From Azospirillum sp. 51_20 (GTDB lineage: Bacteria > Pseudomonadota > Alphaproteobacteria > RF32 > CAG-239): 64,000 nucleotides of DNA. Below the pieces are notes generated by a model that was given only the letters and a program-made list of their open reading frames with translations, did not search any database and was not told where the DNA came from. Location of the stretch: the NCBI GenBank assembly GCA_001917175.1, contig MNTV01000018.1, positions 62,001 to 126,000 on the forward strand. Direction: 5' to 3'. The position numbers and the translations under genes were made by a program. Of this stretch, positions 42,101 through 51,568 are shown one piece after another; the first letter of the stretch is position 1, and the number at the start of each line of letters is the position of its first letter.

Positions 42101-45100
42101 TTTGCTGATGACGGCGGGCGCATCGACGACGCCGCCGGAACCGGACTGAATATTGTAGTCCACGCCGCTTTCCGACCAGCCGCTGCCGTTATAGGCGAAT
42201 TTACCGTTCTTGTCATAGGTGTTAATTGCCTTGACGTTAACGTCGTTAACCGCAAATTCGGCATTGCCTTTAATGTCAACCGCGGTTACGGCGTTTGACG
42301 CATTGTCAACCCGGGCGCCGCTGGCTCCGACCACCGAAGCGTTGACGGAATCGGCGGTGCCGTTCTGTTTGACCGACCGGCTGGCAAGAACTTCCAGCGC
42401 TTCCAGGTCAAAATACCCATCTTTGCCGTCGGTGCCGATCGTTACTTTGGTTTCGGCATCGTTTTTGGTACCGGATATGGCCGCCGCGCCGGAAATAACG
42501 CCGCCGCTGCCGGAAACAGTTTCCGCATACAGAATGTCCGTCGCCTCGGCTTTGGCCGTCAGCTTGTCGGCCGTCAGGTCAATTGCCCCTATTTCGGTAA
42601 TCGTGTCAAGGTGTCCCGCAGCGTCGGCAAGAGTTGCGCCGGCAGCCAAAATGCCGCCTCGGTACGCCGAAGAAACCGCCGCCTGTCCGGAGTTGGACAT
42701 GCTCAGAATCTCCACGTTTCCGGCACCGGTAAATTTGGCGCCGTCTTCAACTTTGGCCAGCACCTTGCCCCCGACGCCGGCAGAAGACTGCGCGCCGTTG
42801 CCGCCGATCAGGGCGCCGGCCGCGGCCAGCGAATCGGTTACGGCATCGGCTTTCAGCTGCCCGGCACCGACATAAACGTCAGCGGCGGCAATTTCCGCGC
42901 TGCCGTCGACAACCGCCTGATTGTCCAGATCAATATCGGATTTGGCAACTGAAGCGCCGACGCTCAAAACGCCGGCATTGACACCCAGCGCCCCGGCATT
43001 GCCGTGGCTGGAACCCGAAGTAAACATGCGGAAACCTTCCGCCAGTTTGAAAACCGCATCACCGACATAAGACTTCAGCTTGCTGACAATCGAACTTTCG
43101 GCATAGGCGCCTTCGCCGCTGACAACGCCGGCCGCACCGGCAATCGCCTGAACGTCGACGCTGACGTCGTCTTTGGCACTGCCCTCAAAGCTGTCTGCCG
43201 TTACTTTGGCACCGTCGGCGACAAAAGCCCGAACATCGTTGGTCTTGTTAACGATTGCTACCGACGCGCCGGCCGCGCCGCCGACCGACGCTTCCACCCC
43301 GGCCGCCAGAACCTCGATGTCGGACTCGTCTTCGGCTTCCATGGTTACGTTGCCGGCGTTAACGACGGCACCGTTGCCGACATAAGCCTGAGCGTGGCTG
43401 TCCGCGTTGACATGAACCACCGATCCGCCGGCGGCAAACATGGTGGCAATGACGCCGCCCATGCTCTTGCTGTCAACATCGGTTTTGGTCAGAGCACTCA
43501 ATGAAAAGTCTTTTCCGGAAGCAACCAGCGCGTTGCCGGCAATATAAGCTTTGGCCGCGTTGCGGATGTCGGTTATGCCGACCGAAGCGCCGGCACTGAC
43601 ACCGCCGGCAGCCATTTCGCCGGTCAGATTACGGGTGTGCACGTCGTCGGTCGCGGCAACCGCAATATTGCCGCCGGCTTTTACCGTCGCCCCCGAACCG
43701 ACATAGGCGGAAGTGCCGACGTCTTTGCTGACGGAAGTCGAGAATTCCTTGTTAACATCGCGGTCAAATTCGGACAAATCAATATCCGTCGGCAGCCCGT
43801 TGATGTTCAGACTGTCCTGATACTCGTTATTGCGGGCAATTTCGGCATTGACCGTTTCCAAAACGCCGGCCGTCTGCTCCTGCATGTCGGCAGTATAGTT
43901 GCTGCCGACGCGAATGACGGAAATTGCGCCCGACAAAGTGCCGGCGCCGCCCGAACCGGCAATACCTTCCACGCTGATGTCGCGGACACTGTCGGCCGTA
44001 ATGTCAATGTTTCTGCCGGCGGAAAGCGCCAGACTGCCGATTGTTCCGGCCGAAGTTCTGCCGTCAATGGTGGAAACGTCCACGCTGGCGCCGCCCGAAC
44101 CCAGGCCGACCGCCGCCGAACCCAGCAGGTTTTCAATCGCGGCGTCGGCGGAAGCGGCAATTTTCACATCCTGCGAAGCGTTGCTCATGTTTTGGTTGAT
44201 TTCGGTCGTTTTGCCCTCGTCTTCGGTAATGAAAGCTTCGGTCGTATTGTCGATCGTATTGACCGCAACCGAACCGGCAACGCCGGAATAAGCGCCCAGA
44301 CCGGCGGCAAAGACGTAAGACAAAATGCTGCTGTCGGAATCGGCCGTCAGCGAAAGCTTCTTCGCAACATCGACGGAAGAGTTGCCGATTTTGGCCGTCG
44401 TATCGTTTGCAATGTCGGAAACCAGAACCGACGCGCCGGTGCCGTTATACAGACCGACGCCGCCGGCGCCCAGGGCAACCGCAAAATCCTCTTCCGTTCC
44501 GTCATCCTTCAGGCGTTTGCCGAGGCGGGTTACATCTTTTGCCGCCACCGTCATGCTGCCGTAGCCGGCAATCGTCGAAGCGTCGACCAGCGCGCGGTTA
44601 TGGTTGCCGATTTCCGCCACGTTGACATTGCCGGCCACCCCGACCTTGCCGCCGGCGCCGCCGACAACAACCGAGTTAAAATAGGTTTTGGCGTCGGTAT
44701 TAACCCCGATGTCGCCTTTCGACTTCACGTTTGAACCGTTGACGATTTCCGCTTTGGTCGTATTCTCCACCAGCGTGGTAACCGAGGACAGGCCGACCCC
44801 GACTGTTCCGCCGGCCAGCGTGCCGGCATGGGTTTCCAGCTGCGTCTTGTTGGCAGCAGAAACGTTAACCTCTTGATTTACGGCATATTTTTCATCATTT
44901 CCGCCGCTTAAGTCCTGATTGATTTTGGCATTGTCAATTCTTGCGACCGCCGAATTGTTAACCTGACTGACCGCCACGTTGGCGCCGATGCCGGCAGCTT
45001 TGCCGAGGCCGGCGTTGACGCCGTACATATTGACGATGCTGTCGTTTTCGGCCGCCACGCCGACACCGGTCGTTCCGTCTTCCGCCAGCTTGTTGCCGTA

Positions 45101-48100
45101 AGCCTTAATTTCGGAATTGTTACGGATTTCGGCCAGCGTGTCTTCGCTCACCGAACTGGTGCCGACGGTTCCGCCGCCGCCCACGCCTTTGGTTGAAAGC
45201 GCAATCATGCCGCCGTAAAAATTGATGACGCTTTTGGCAATGCTCTTTAACAACACGCTGCCGTAAGCCGTCAGACCGGAATTGTCGGCATAGCCGTAAG
45301 TGCGGTTATTGATGTTGTTGACGGAAACCGAACCGGAAACGGAAGCCTTGCCGCCGTAACCGACGCCGGCCGAAGAAGTTTCGATTTCCGAAGTATTTTG
45401 CGCCGTGATCGAAATATTGCCCTTTTCGGCTTCAATATCGGCGTTTTTGGCGTAGGATTCCGTGGTATTGTCAATTTCGTTCACCGCGACCGAAGCGCCC
45501 ACGCCGCCGGTGCCGGCGGCAGAAATGTTGCCGGCCAGAGCAAAGATGTCGGCGCCGCTTTCGGCTTTGATTTCAACATTATCGGCACTGACGAATTTGC
45601 CGCCGTTAACTTTCGAATTGCTGACATAGGCCGCCGTCCGGTTGCCGATCTCGTTGATCGACACTGCGCCGGCAATGGTAATGCCGGTTTTGCCGAACGC
45701 GCCGGAAGCGCTTTCCGCCGCAGCGATAATTTCGCCGGTTGAGGCCGCATGGATTTTCAGGTCGCCGATATTGTCGACTTTCGCGTTGTTGACAAAGGCA
45801 ACCGACCGCGAACCATCCAGCTTGTTGATGCCGACTGCGCCGGCTATGCCGACGTTGGTGCCGCTTTGTTTGACAAAGGAAACGCCGCCGCCGACGGTCA
45901 GGACATCGTTGTCGTTATTGCTCGCCACTTCAAGAGCGGGACGTTTTTCCTCATCCCCCGAAGCGCCTGACACGCCTTCGATCACCGCGTTGTTGACATA
46001 GGCTTCGGAAACGCTTTCCAGCGTGTTGTAGGAAGCGGTGCCCGACAACCCGAGACCGAAATTGGTACTGCCGTTGTCCTGGCCTTTATCCTGGGTAATC
46101 AGCGCACCGGCGGCGGAAACGGCGTAGAGGTTTGAACTGTTTTGGGCGTTGACGAGGATGTTGCCGTCGGTAACGATTTTGCCGGTAACGGCAGAGTTGT
46201 CATTCTGATTCAAGCTGCCGATCACCGCGCGGGTATTCTGACTAATGTCGTTCAACGCGCCCGAAGCGCCGATGCCGACCATGGAACCGCGAACCACGCC
46301 GCCGGCAATGTTGACAAAGCTGTTTTCGCTTTCGGCGTTAACCGTAACGCCGCTCTTTTCGTCCGCCTTTTCAACCAGGACGTCCGCCTGATTGCTGATT
46401 TGCGCCAGCACGTCGGAATTGGACTTCAGCCAGTCGAACGTCCCCTGAAAACCGAAAGTGTCCGACTTTTTGTAACCGGCGGTGCCGGCAATCGACAGAT
46501 TGCGGTGGGTTGCGGAAGCATTGACGTCCAAATCGCCGGCATAAAGTTTGACGTTGTCGCCGATAATCGCGTTAACTTTGCTGTCGTACCAGGTTTGCAG
46601 ATATGAGCCGCCGAGGCCGAATTTGGCCGCGCCGCCGTATTCGCCGGACATGTTGAAGGTTTCGACATAGCTGTCGGCGCTGACTTTGACGGCCGGCGCC
46701 TTGTCCAGCCTGGTGTAGCCGGCATTGTTCGGATTATACAGCTGATTGATCTCGGCGCCATCGGCAATCACCGCATCGGACTTGTTGTTAAATTCCATCA
46801 GGTTGACCGAACCGGCAATGCCGACAATGCCGTTTTTCTCCTCTCCGGGGTTTGCGTCGCCGGAACTGGTGTTGGCGCTGCTCTTGACCAACGAGGTATA
46901 AAACGACATCGGGTTGTCTTCCAGATATTTTTCAATGTTGGTCAAAAGCGCTTCGCCTTTTTCCAGCACGTTACCGGCCAAACCGTCGAAAACGTTGAGG
47001 ATGGAAGCGTCCGGCCACAAAACAGGTTCTTCGGTTTCAGAAGTCAGCTCAAGGCTTTGCGAAGCGTTGACGGCAACGCCGGCGCCGATTTCCGCGCGGG
47101 AAGTGTTATCGTAAACGCCGTAACCGACCGCCCCGGCAAAAGAATTTTCCTTGTTCTGGTCCTGACTGTGGTCCTTGTCGTTCGTCTTGGGCGAAACGCT
47201 TGCGCTGGCGCCGTTGGTAATCACGTCCATAACATGCGAACCGATTGTAACTTTGTCGCCGGTCACCGTAGTTTTGGGCGTATCGGCAGCCGTTTGTCCT
47301 TCGCCGTAGTTGTTGGCAATTTTGACATTTGAACTGTTGTTGTGTTTGCTGTAGGAAACTGCGCCGCTCATTGCCAGCTTGACGTTGCTTTGCGAATGGG
47401 TCTGCGCCGGAATGGCAGTAATCCATTTGGACAGGCCGTCCAGCATCTTGTTGCCGGCCCATACGTTCAACCGGTCGAAAATACCGTTGCCGACGACGGT
47501 TTTGGCGGAAGACGCGTTTTTAACCGCTTCAATGTCGGAAGTAATGTTAACCGTACCGCCTTTAATCGTTCCGCCGACGGTCACGCTGCTGCTGCTTTCG
47601 GATTCGCTGTAAGCCACGCCGGCCGCCGCCCAGCCGTCCTGATAAGCCAGTCCTTCGGCGGCGACGTTATGCGACTTGCGGGTATCGGCGGCAATCTCCA
47701 GTTTGTCGGTTGCGGTAATGCTCGCTCCGTTTTTAATGTCAATTTTGTTATCGGTATCGGTCAGACCGACGGCTACCGCAATATCAACCGGCACGCCGCG
47801 GCCGCTGCCGTAAGCGGAGGTTGTCGCCTCGGCCGAAGTAGTACTGTCGATTTCGGAAGTGATGGCCACGTTTTTGCCGCTGATGTTGACGCCGCTGTCA
47901 ATAAAGACGCCTGAAGCAGCACTGTTTTCGGCCACAGTCACGTCAATGCCGGTACCCAGCGTGTCCACTTCGGAGTTGGAAACTACCTTGGAATTGATTT
48001 TGACGTCTTCTTTGGCGGCAATGGTTACGTTTTTGCCGATATTGATGCCGGCTTCCGCCTCCGACTTGCTGTAACCGACAAACAGGCCGCTGTCGGTCAG

Positions 48101-49471
48101 CGCCTCGAAAAATTCCAGCCCTTTGGCCTTCAAGGTTTCGCCGATCGCCGTCAGCGCCGACGAACCGTTGTCTTCCGTCACTTCGCCGGTAACGATGCCG
48201 TCCAGCACTTCGGCGTCGCCGGCCAGCGCATAGAGATAAATGTTGTCGCCTTTTAAGGTCGCGTTGTCCTCAATGTTCAGAAACGCGCCGCTTTTCTTGA
48301 CCCAGCCGGCGTCGGTGTCGCGGGCGATCAGAGTGATATCGCCGTTCTCCTTAACCAGACTGACGCCTTGTTTGACGTTGACGATATTGGCGATCGCGTA
48401 GATGTTGTCCTGTCCTTTGTAAGCGCTGTCGGAAGTGATGTTTAAAATTTCGGGATCAATAAAGATCATGCCGTCCCGGCCGCCGGCCGTCATGGTGCCG
48501 CCGTTCAAATTGACTTCCTTTAACGCGCTCAGTTCGACAAAGCCGCCTTTGGCCGAACCGTCGTAAGCGTCGGCGGCAATTTCCGCGCCTTTTTCCAGAT
48601 CGGCCTTATTGTCGGCAAAAACCACCACCGAACCGCCGTCCTTATGCTCGGCAGACCCTTTGGCGCTGATCAGCGAGCCTTTCCGCAGGCTGATATTGCC
48701 GCCGGCTTTGACAACGATGCCGCCGGCTTTGCCGCTGCCGCCCGCATCGGCTTTGATCGTCCCGGCATTAACCACGTCGTTTTCGGCAAAAACGCCGATT
48801 TTGCCGTCTTTGAAAGCAAGAGGCGCGTCAATGTCAAGACCGCCGGTATTAACGATGTCGGAAGCCTGCGTCGGTTTGAGGTTGGCCAAAATCTCGCCGG
48901 CGTTAACCACGCCGCCGGCCCTGACCGCAACCGAATCAAGCGCTTTGATTTTGCCTTTGACGGAAATGACGCCGGCCGGATTGATCGGCAGGTCGCCCGC
49001 CAGCACGGACTTGGTCGCCAGTTCGGAAATGCTGCCGTCCTGCCCGATCACCTGATCCATGAATTCCTTGTTCGGGGTTGAAAGCATCAGCGAACCGACG
49101 TTGACCACGCCGCTTTTGCCGATGGCAATGCCGTGCGGGTTCAGAATGAAGACGTTGCCGCCGATTTTGCCGTTTTTGATTGAGTTCAGAATGCCGTCGA
49201 TGTTGGTTTTGCCGTCGCGCACCAGGTTGATCAGATTGAGCGTGGAACCGGGCAGATAAAGGTTGACCGTGGTTCCTTTGTAGACGTCGAAATTGGAAAA
49301 CGAGTTGAACGCGTTTTGGCCGGAAACGGTAGAAGTCGTCACGTCATACACATGGCCGTTGACGTTAACCGTGGTCTGGGTACGGCCGTCGGGGGTAATC
49401 ATCGCCGCCCAACAAACATTGGAAAACATAAAGCTGTAAATTGTCAGGTAAGTGATGATTTTTCTGAACAT
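36128..49471 (-). CDS. Giant two-partner-secretion adhesin (LktA/FHA-like TpsA)
   Basis: A 4447-residue exoprotein, over 13 kb. A signal peptide (MFRKIITYLTIYSFMFSNVCWAA) is followed by the TPS secretion domain (about 25-260): TVNVNGHVYDVTTSTVSGQN, NLYLPGSTLNLINLV and GNVFILNPHGIAIG (NPHGI in place of the NPNGI seen in FHA). The rest is thousands of residues of repeated right-handed beta-helix units rich in Gly/Ala/Asn/Asp/Ser, such as VAGSVAVNTIDNTTEAF. Two charged helical inserts (about 2720 and 3500) break the helix. No toxin module is evident at the C-terminus. The protein would be exported by Sec and pushed out through TpsB as a long fibre. Start: ATG at 49471 after TAGGAGCAAGTCAT. It lies 11 bases downstream of tpsB. 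Confidence 0.88.
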   Translation of the reverse strand: MFRKIITYLTIYSFMFSNVCWAAMITPDGRTQTTVNVNGHVYDVTTSTVSGQNAFNSFSNFDVYKGTTVNLYLPGSTLNLINLVRDGKTNIDGILNSIKNGKIGGNVFILNPHGIAIGKSGVVNVGSLMLSTPNKEFMDQVIGQDGSISELATKSVLAGDLPINPAGVISVKGKIKALDSVAVRAGGVVNAGEILANLKPTQASDIVNTGGLDIDAPLAFKDGKIGVFAENDVVNAGTIKADAGGSGKAGGIVVKAGGNISLRKGSLISAKGSAEHKDGGSVVVFADNKADLEKGAEIAADAYDGSAKGGFVELSALKEVNLNGGTMTAGGRDGMIFIDPEILNITSDSAYKGQDNIYAIANIVNVKQGVSLVKENGDITLIARDTDAGWVKKSGAFLNIEDNATLKGDNIYLYALAGDAEVLDGIVTGEVTEDNGSSALTAIGETLKAKGLEFFEALTDSGLFVGYSKSEAEAGINIGKNVTIAAKEDVKINSKVVSNSEVDTLGTGIDVTVAENSAASGVFIDSGVNISGKNVAITSEIDSTTSAEATTSAYGSGRGVPVDIAVAVGLTDTDNKIDIKNGASITATDKLEIAADTRKSHNVAAEGLAYQDGWAAAGVAYSESESSSSVTVGGTIKGGTVNITSDIEAVKNASSAKTVVGNGIFDRLNVWAGNKMLDGLSKWITAIPAQTHSQSNVKLAMSGAVSYSKHNNSSNVKIANNYGEGQTAADTPKTTVTGDKVTIGSHVMDVITNGASASVSPKTNDKDHSQDQNKENSFAGAVGYGVYDNTSRAEIGAGVAVNASQSLELTSETEEPVLWPDASILNVFDGLAGNVLEKGEALLTNIEKYLEDNPMSFYTSLVKSSANTSSGDANPGEEKNGIVGIAGSVNLMEFNNKSDAVIADGAEINQLYNPNNAGYTRLDKAPAVKVSADSYVETFNMSGEYGGAAKFGLGGSYLQTWYDSKVNAIIGDNVKLYAGDLDVNASATHRNLSIAGTAGYKKSDTFGFQGTFDWLKSNSDVLAQISNQADVLVEKADEKSGVTVNAESENSFVNIAGGVVRGSMVGIGASGALNDISQNTRAVIGSLNQNDNSAVTGKIVTDGNILVNAQNSSNLYAVSAAGALITQDKGQDNGSTNFGLGLSGTASYNTLESVSEAYVNNAVIEGVSGASGDEEKRPALEVASNNDNDVLTVGGGVSFVKQSGTNVGIAGAVGINKLDGSRSVAFVNNAKVDNIGDLKIHAASTGEIIAAAESASGAFGKTGITIAGAVSINEIGNRTAAYVSNSKVNGGKFVSADNVEIKAESGADIFALAGNISAAGTGGVGASVAVNEIDNTTESYAKNADIEAEKGNISITAQNTSEIETSSAGVGYGGKASVSGSVSVNNINNRTYGYADNSGLTAYGSVLLKSIAKSVINFYGGMIALSTKGVGGGGTVGTSSVSEDTLAEIRNNSEIKAYGNKLAEDGTTGVGVAAENDSIVNMYGVNAGLGKAAGIGANVAVSQVNNSAVARIDNAKINQDLSGGNDEKYAVNQEVNVSAANKTQLETHAGTLAGGTVGVGLSSVTTLVENTTKAEIVNGSNVKSKGDIGVNTDAKTYFNSVVVGGAGGKVGVAGNVNVAEIGNHNRALVDASTIAGYGSMTVAAKDVTRLGKRLKDDGTEEDFAVALGAGGVGLYNGTGASVLVSDIANDTTAKIGNSSVDVAKKLSLTADSDSSILSYVFAAGLGAYSGVAGSVAVNTIDNTTEAFITEDEGKTTEINQNMSNASQDVKIAASADAAIENLLGSAAVGLGSGGASVDVSTIDGRTSAGTIGSLALSAGRNIDITADSVRDISVEGIAGSGGAGTLSGAISVIRVGSNYTADMQEQTAGVLETVNAEIARNNEYQDSLNINGLPTDIDLSEFDRDVNKEFSTSVSKDVGTSAYVGSGATVKAGGNIAVAATDDVHTRNLTGEMAAGGVSAGASVGITDIRNAAKAYIAGNALVASGKDFSLSALTKTDVDSKSMGGVIATMFAAGGSVVHVNADSHAQAYVGNGAVVNAGNVTMEAEDESDIEVLAAGVEASVGGAAGASVAIVNKTNDVRAFVADGAKVTADSFEGSAKDDVSVDVQAIAGAAGVVSGEGAYAESSIVSKLKSYVGDAVFKLAEGFRMFTSGSSHGNAGALGVNAGVLSVGASVAKSDIDLDNQAVVDGSAEIAAADVYVGAGQLKADAVTDSLAAAGALIGGNGAQSSAGVGGKVLAKVEDGAKFTGAGNVEILSMSNSGQAAVSSAYRGGILAAGATLADAAGHLDTITEIGAIDLTADKLTAKAEATDILYAETVSGSGGVISGAAAISGTKNDAETKVTIGTDGKDGYFDLEALEVLASRSVKQNGTADSVNASVVGASGARVDNASNAVTAVDIKGNAEFAVNDVNVKAINTYDKNGKFAYNGSGWSESGVDYNIQSGSGGVVDAPAVISKTVIDNEATVDFGADTVFSRNVARKEKEKDYQFAVSALNDVKATDKAKLVSGGVLAIADTVSSIDNRKNKAAVNLKGSIASIDDLILTANSNANLNSEVYVNTYGASGVAMGSSTVRTTSDNSVNFADGSRTMSYGDLHVYAGQAYEDYSGNNTLHSRVYLWNNTALPFSDPEVEATIVMNNLINIDSGAVVKSGRDINLTSNMGIAVADGFSSAKNPYNELLSLEDKSFNGTVDNNSRIVVNGTAEAGVNNIQKFIIDENGRVKVTIGEETFYDDDQLYHKKTGEKLYSNIIDEINRMKNLRAEYIEDKDAVAYYDAEIAALQAKLTLMGLYSENGGTVNTTVNYITLGDIYAQPGAISLNTQSMEGTGLMSVTSDAAVTIENKSSSFLRVSDITIPEGSGGTVKLNGAAVTGDIGSLKVHIAEKTMESPTVTITSDIAANDGRAPNIDIDGTVTNYGGLVKVNNAAGSIYVNGTIHGKDLNITAGRDIYQGYTNGFRHIGGSPEAAWDAIASGNESGHLTDGSATASSNADIDDSRSSLVAGNNIFLSGRYINLNGLVQSGTTDYNLDIPDGEIQLAGGLTSETALADYNRNKQYNYNASPLYKLSDKYGNVDAYYNAVTGQIELADVRVEGGYVEIYGHILNTSQNSGEIMVTDGYGRVNINNRSGREIVVNNMSLSNRISGVIKITDLAKKNAAGEYLQTTYTRNGNTITVADNNGGSKDINAVQDENGKSSTAYSPLENQRYVWQTGQKTVSETTKTYEGDSFWGMDWLVPDTGEGVTVTGPTPVGDPVKMEDGERIEISSSGNKYEYEKDSYVSSEDKLIYHNVEEWSEGWWIFSVDKYKTTDIYQKGETHINTHSVKADYDIKISFKGYDSALADIVSKSDITLNGVINNRSGTTNITTEGAIKVGSDYARILGDGLNLTANNGIGSNGTALAVDVAGGNLNVVNKVSGDVNLKSAGSDFVFNSIVNNGGNTSVNAAGSIFGASADSLISGGKISLTAQTGSIGTDDTALKIQTSGDEDSALTVLANNNVNLVQEEGDLGLESVVSLAGDVNVKVENGSVFDANTNEVYDDKTVEQLTKIWDDMGLDVGNEQMKEAFLNGKKAEYNAYWQYKSRQPEGGEPEFRFTAAEREALLNKELNESEKQALGMDKITDEYINRLEAEKTAEYKKLAAVYGDEGKYGSSYDAGWTYRLSEAEEAELAEGAGWNKSQLAYSIFKAKEGEVVDTQYMIEDPNVVGKNVTIEANGSIGQDTGSETFKLSELSLETDVDKILLIASAERDNLEIAEDGDTVTVHKREDVDIHADSITLKARDYIYLGGEEDINVNTVEAGEGQKITIAGAKGIYNVATEADHANVIGGDLVLEAADGSIGTEDKALNLKLADGAKVTARSQNDIFLNSTGGDLVAESLLAKDGVLSLTADGSLIAGTLKEGEIVNLQGQSIVVNAENVGDEDNYLTVALGDKENEEHTLTLNVAGDANVNNLGAQELAVESSAVGGTLRLKSASSLIGATADSLLSAAALEFNGVGGDIGAAGRYLNVSTERLTASADGSIYLNNVRSAVFEGVNAGREIEITSAADLTLNDATAGGSVKVNGAGSLFANNLRAGGDLLMTAENDLDVSGATAEGSVTLVSRLGDMVAELIGSGGDMKIDAAGNLTAGNINAGEKVSIAADSADLDEVVSGGDMRIAVNSDNIFGRLTSEKGNIALTVENADANLRGSVKAANGRVTVTAGGSVLNAGAPAEGAIIANTVDLTAKNGSIGTSGNYLTVDSSYTEPGWISALAEKGIFISEVNGDMNVRRFASNGDIDMRVESSIMAAPGMDPEVPNFKADNITLHTNGSIGMPDNRLVLALNDNGRGKINLKAETGIAVNKLGDGLVSDYVYNLQSGKVMIGLPSGHANIARVTAVGGFELYVREHTDFYNIWLGISDLEARMMNPPYTEYPSENPIEIMRAPLLDRYKLQTGDGLFMNIGSLTGEEEKLSVGF

Positions 49472-49482
49472 ATGACTTGCTC

Positions 49483-51189
49483 CTACCAAATTCTGGATTG
49501 AATGAAGAAAAGGAATTCGACGTCTTCGTCGCTTTCGTAATATTTGTGTTCCTTGAGCGGAAACGCCACCGTAAAGTTGGCGTCCAGCCGCCCAAACAGT
49601 CCCGCCCGGGCACCGACGCCGGTACTGTAGATAAAAGCTTCGTTTTCGTTTTTCAAATTGTTGCTGTCTTTGGCATAGACATGACCAAAGTCAAAAAAGG
49701 CATAGACTTTGGCGCTGTTCAGCCAGTCGGCTTCCTTAATCAGCGGTTTTATGTCGTATTGCAGTTCGTTCATGACGGCAAAACCCTTGTCGCCGACCAG
49801 CATCCCCTCGGTATAGCCGCGCACCGAATTGACGCCGCCGATCTGGAACTGTTCCGACGACGGCAGGAAATCCTGCTCGGTATATTGCGCCTTGGCCTTG
49901 ACGTTCAGGGCAAAATCGTCGAGGAAACTCTACTGAAACTCGCCGTTATAATTGAAGCGCCAGAAGGAACGGGTGCCGTCAAACAGCTTGGCGCCTTTGG
50001 TAACGCTCAGCTGATTATACAAGTAACCGCCGGCAAACAGTTTTAAGCTGTCCCACGACAGGCTCAGGGTATCGGTATAAACCTTCTGGGTGCGGAAATC
50101 GCCGATATAGGAAGCGCCGTTTTTAAAATTAGCGGTGAAGTTGAGATTGTTGACAAAACTGTCGGTTACGTAAACCGGACGTTTGACATAAAAATAATAG
50201 TTGTAGAAATTGCCGGTTACGTCCAGCGCCTTCAGGTCACCGCCGACGATTTCGGTATCGGAATAGTCGGCGCCGAAACCGATGCGGCTGTCAAAAACCG
50301 GTTCGGGAATATCAAACGAACCGAAAAAGGCATTCGACCCTTCGGTTACCACGCCGCCGAAGTTCAGATTGTCACGGTAACCGGTCAGACTGCGGACGGA
50401 AGCAAAGGCGCCGGCACGGTAAACGCCGGTCGACTTTTGTCCGGCATTGTCGGCAAAAGCAGATACGGACACCCTCTGCGGCTCTTCGACAATCACGTCA
50501 AGGTCGGTGGTGGCAAACTTTTCGCCCGGTTCCATCGCAATCCGCGCCTTGATGTCGTTGGCGGCGTTAAACATCAGAATGTTGTCCTGAAGCTCCTTAA
50601 CGTTCAGTCGGTCGCCGCTTTCAACGCCCAGATTTCTGCGCACGAAATTTTCGCTGGTCGACTTGTTTTCCTTAACCGTAATCCTGTCGATTTTTCCTTC
50701 AATCAGATTGATTTTGAGGATATGGTCGCGCACGTCCTGGTTGGGAACATAGGCTTTGGCAGCAAAATAACCGCGATCCTTATATTCGCGGTCCACTTCT
50801 CTGACGATTGCGCCGATGTCGTTTAAGCCGATTTCCTTTCCCTCGTAACGCGAGGCAATGCCTTCGAGAAAACTGTCGGGCAAAAGCTCCGAACGGTCAA
50901 AGATCAAGCGTTTCAACTTCATGATCTTTTTGTCGGCGGCAGCTTTTTTCTCCGGCGCCTTGTCTTTTTTCTTTGCGGACGCATCTTTTAACTTTTCTTT
51001 TTCATATTCGTCCGAAAAACGGCGGATTCTGGCGTCGGTAGCCTTGGAACGCAGGGTTTCCTTGGTTCTCTCCAGTTCATAAGCCGGCGAATAGGCGCGG
51101 ACGGCGGGTACGACGGGAACGGTTTGGGCATGCGCACAGGAAACGAATACGGCAAAAATCCCGACATTCAATATGCTCAGTCTGGTCAA
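49483..51189 (-). pseudogene. TpsB outer-membrane transporter (ShlB/FhaC-like), split by an in-frame TAG
   Basis: Reading from a TTG at 51189 (AAGG upstream; signal MTRLSILNVGIFAVFVSCAHAQ) gives a protein of the FhaC/ShlB class: a basic linker, POTRA domains (about 90-250, LIFDRSELLPDSFLEGIASRYEG; DVIVEEP) and an outer-membrane beta-barrel. At codon 420 a TAG (49930-49932) interrupts the barrel after FNYNGEFQ. The same frame continues for 148 more codons, including GGVNSVRGYTEG, the conserved loop of the family, and a normal end (SRIW, TAG). Without the interruption it would be 568 residues. This may be a true nonsense mutation, read-through, or a sequence error. TAG ends other genes here. 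It is the first gene of the TPS operon. Confidence 0.85.
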
Positions 51190-51226
51190 AACAAAAACCT
51201 TAAAATTCTGTTAATTTAATGTTTTT

Positions 51227-51254
51227 ATAATAAGCCGCAAATGTCTTTTGTCAA
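51227..51254 (-). promoter_or_regulatory. Near-consensus sigma-70 promoter of the TPS operon
   Basis: On the minus strand a perfect TTGACA (51254-51249), a 16-base spacer and TATTAT (51232-51227), 38 bases before the TTG start of tpsB. The remaining 51255-51515 stretch shows no gene. Confidence 0.75.
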
Positions 51255-51515
51255 GAACATTATTTTAACTTACAAAAATAATACCTTGATATATTTACGA
51301 TTTTTTGCCGCCTTTGATTTTTTATCAGACTCAAAAACAAACGGTTATCGTTTTTGACAATTCCGTTGCGGATTTTCCGTCAAACGTCCTTCACTAAGCC
51401 GGGGGGGGCGGATCAGCCGTCACAGCCTGACCGCACTCATCGGCGCGGAACGGCGTTTGGACGACCGCCCTGCATTCGGCCCCGGCAAATCGTTTTTTCT
51501 GCAAAAAATGTAACC

Positions 51516-51547
51516 AAAAAAGAGCGGACAAACGCCCGCTCTTTTTT
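51516..51547. terminator. Terminator after the holin-like gene
   Basis: Arms AGAGCGG / CCGCTCT around an eight-base loop, flanked by A6 and T6. It works for the minus-strand gene at 51569 and is near symmetric. Confidence 0.85.
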
Positions 51548-51568
51548 CAACAAGATAAAGAGGAAGTT

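Noticed and set aside
36128..49471. CRISPR-like or tandem DNA repeats within the giant adhesin gene
   Set aside because: The repeated words follow the protein beta-helix units and differ in DNA sequence; there are no spacers of fixed length.
49930..49932. TAG as a sense codon in this genome
   Set aside because: TAG ends the nitroreductase gene, the cupin gene and tpsB itself in normal places, so general recoding is unlikely; a single suppressed site remains possible.
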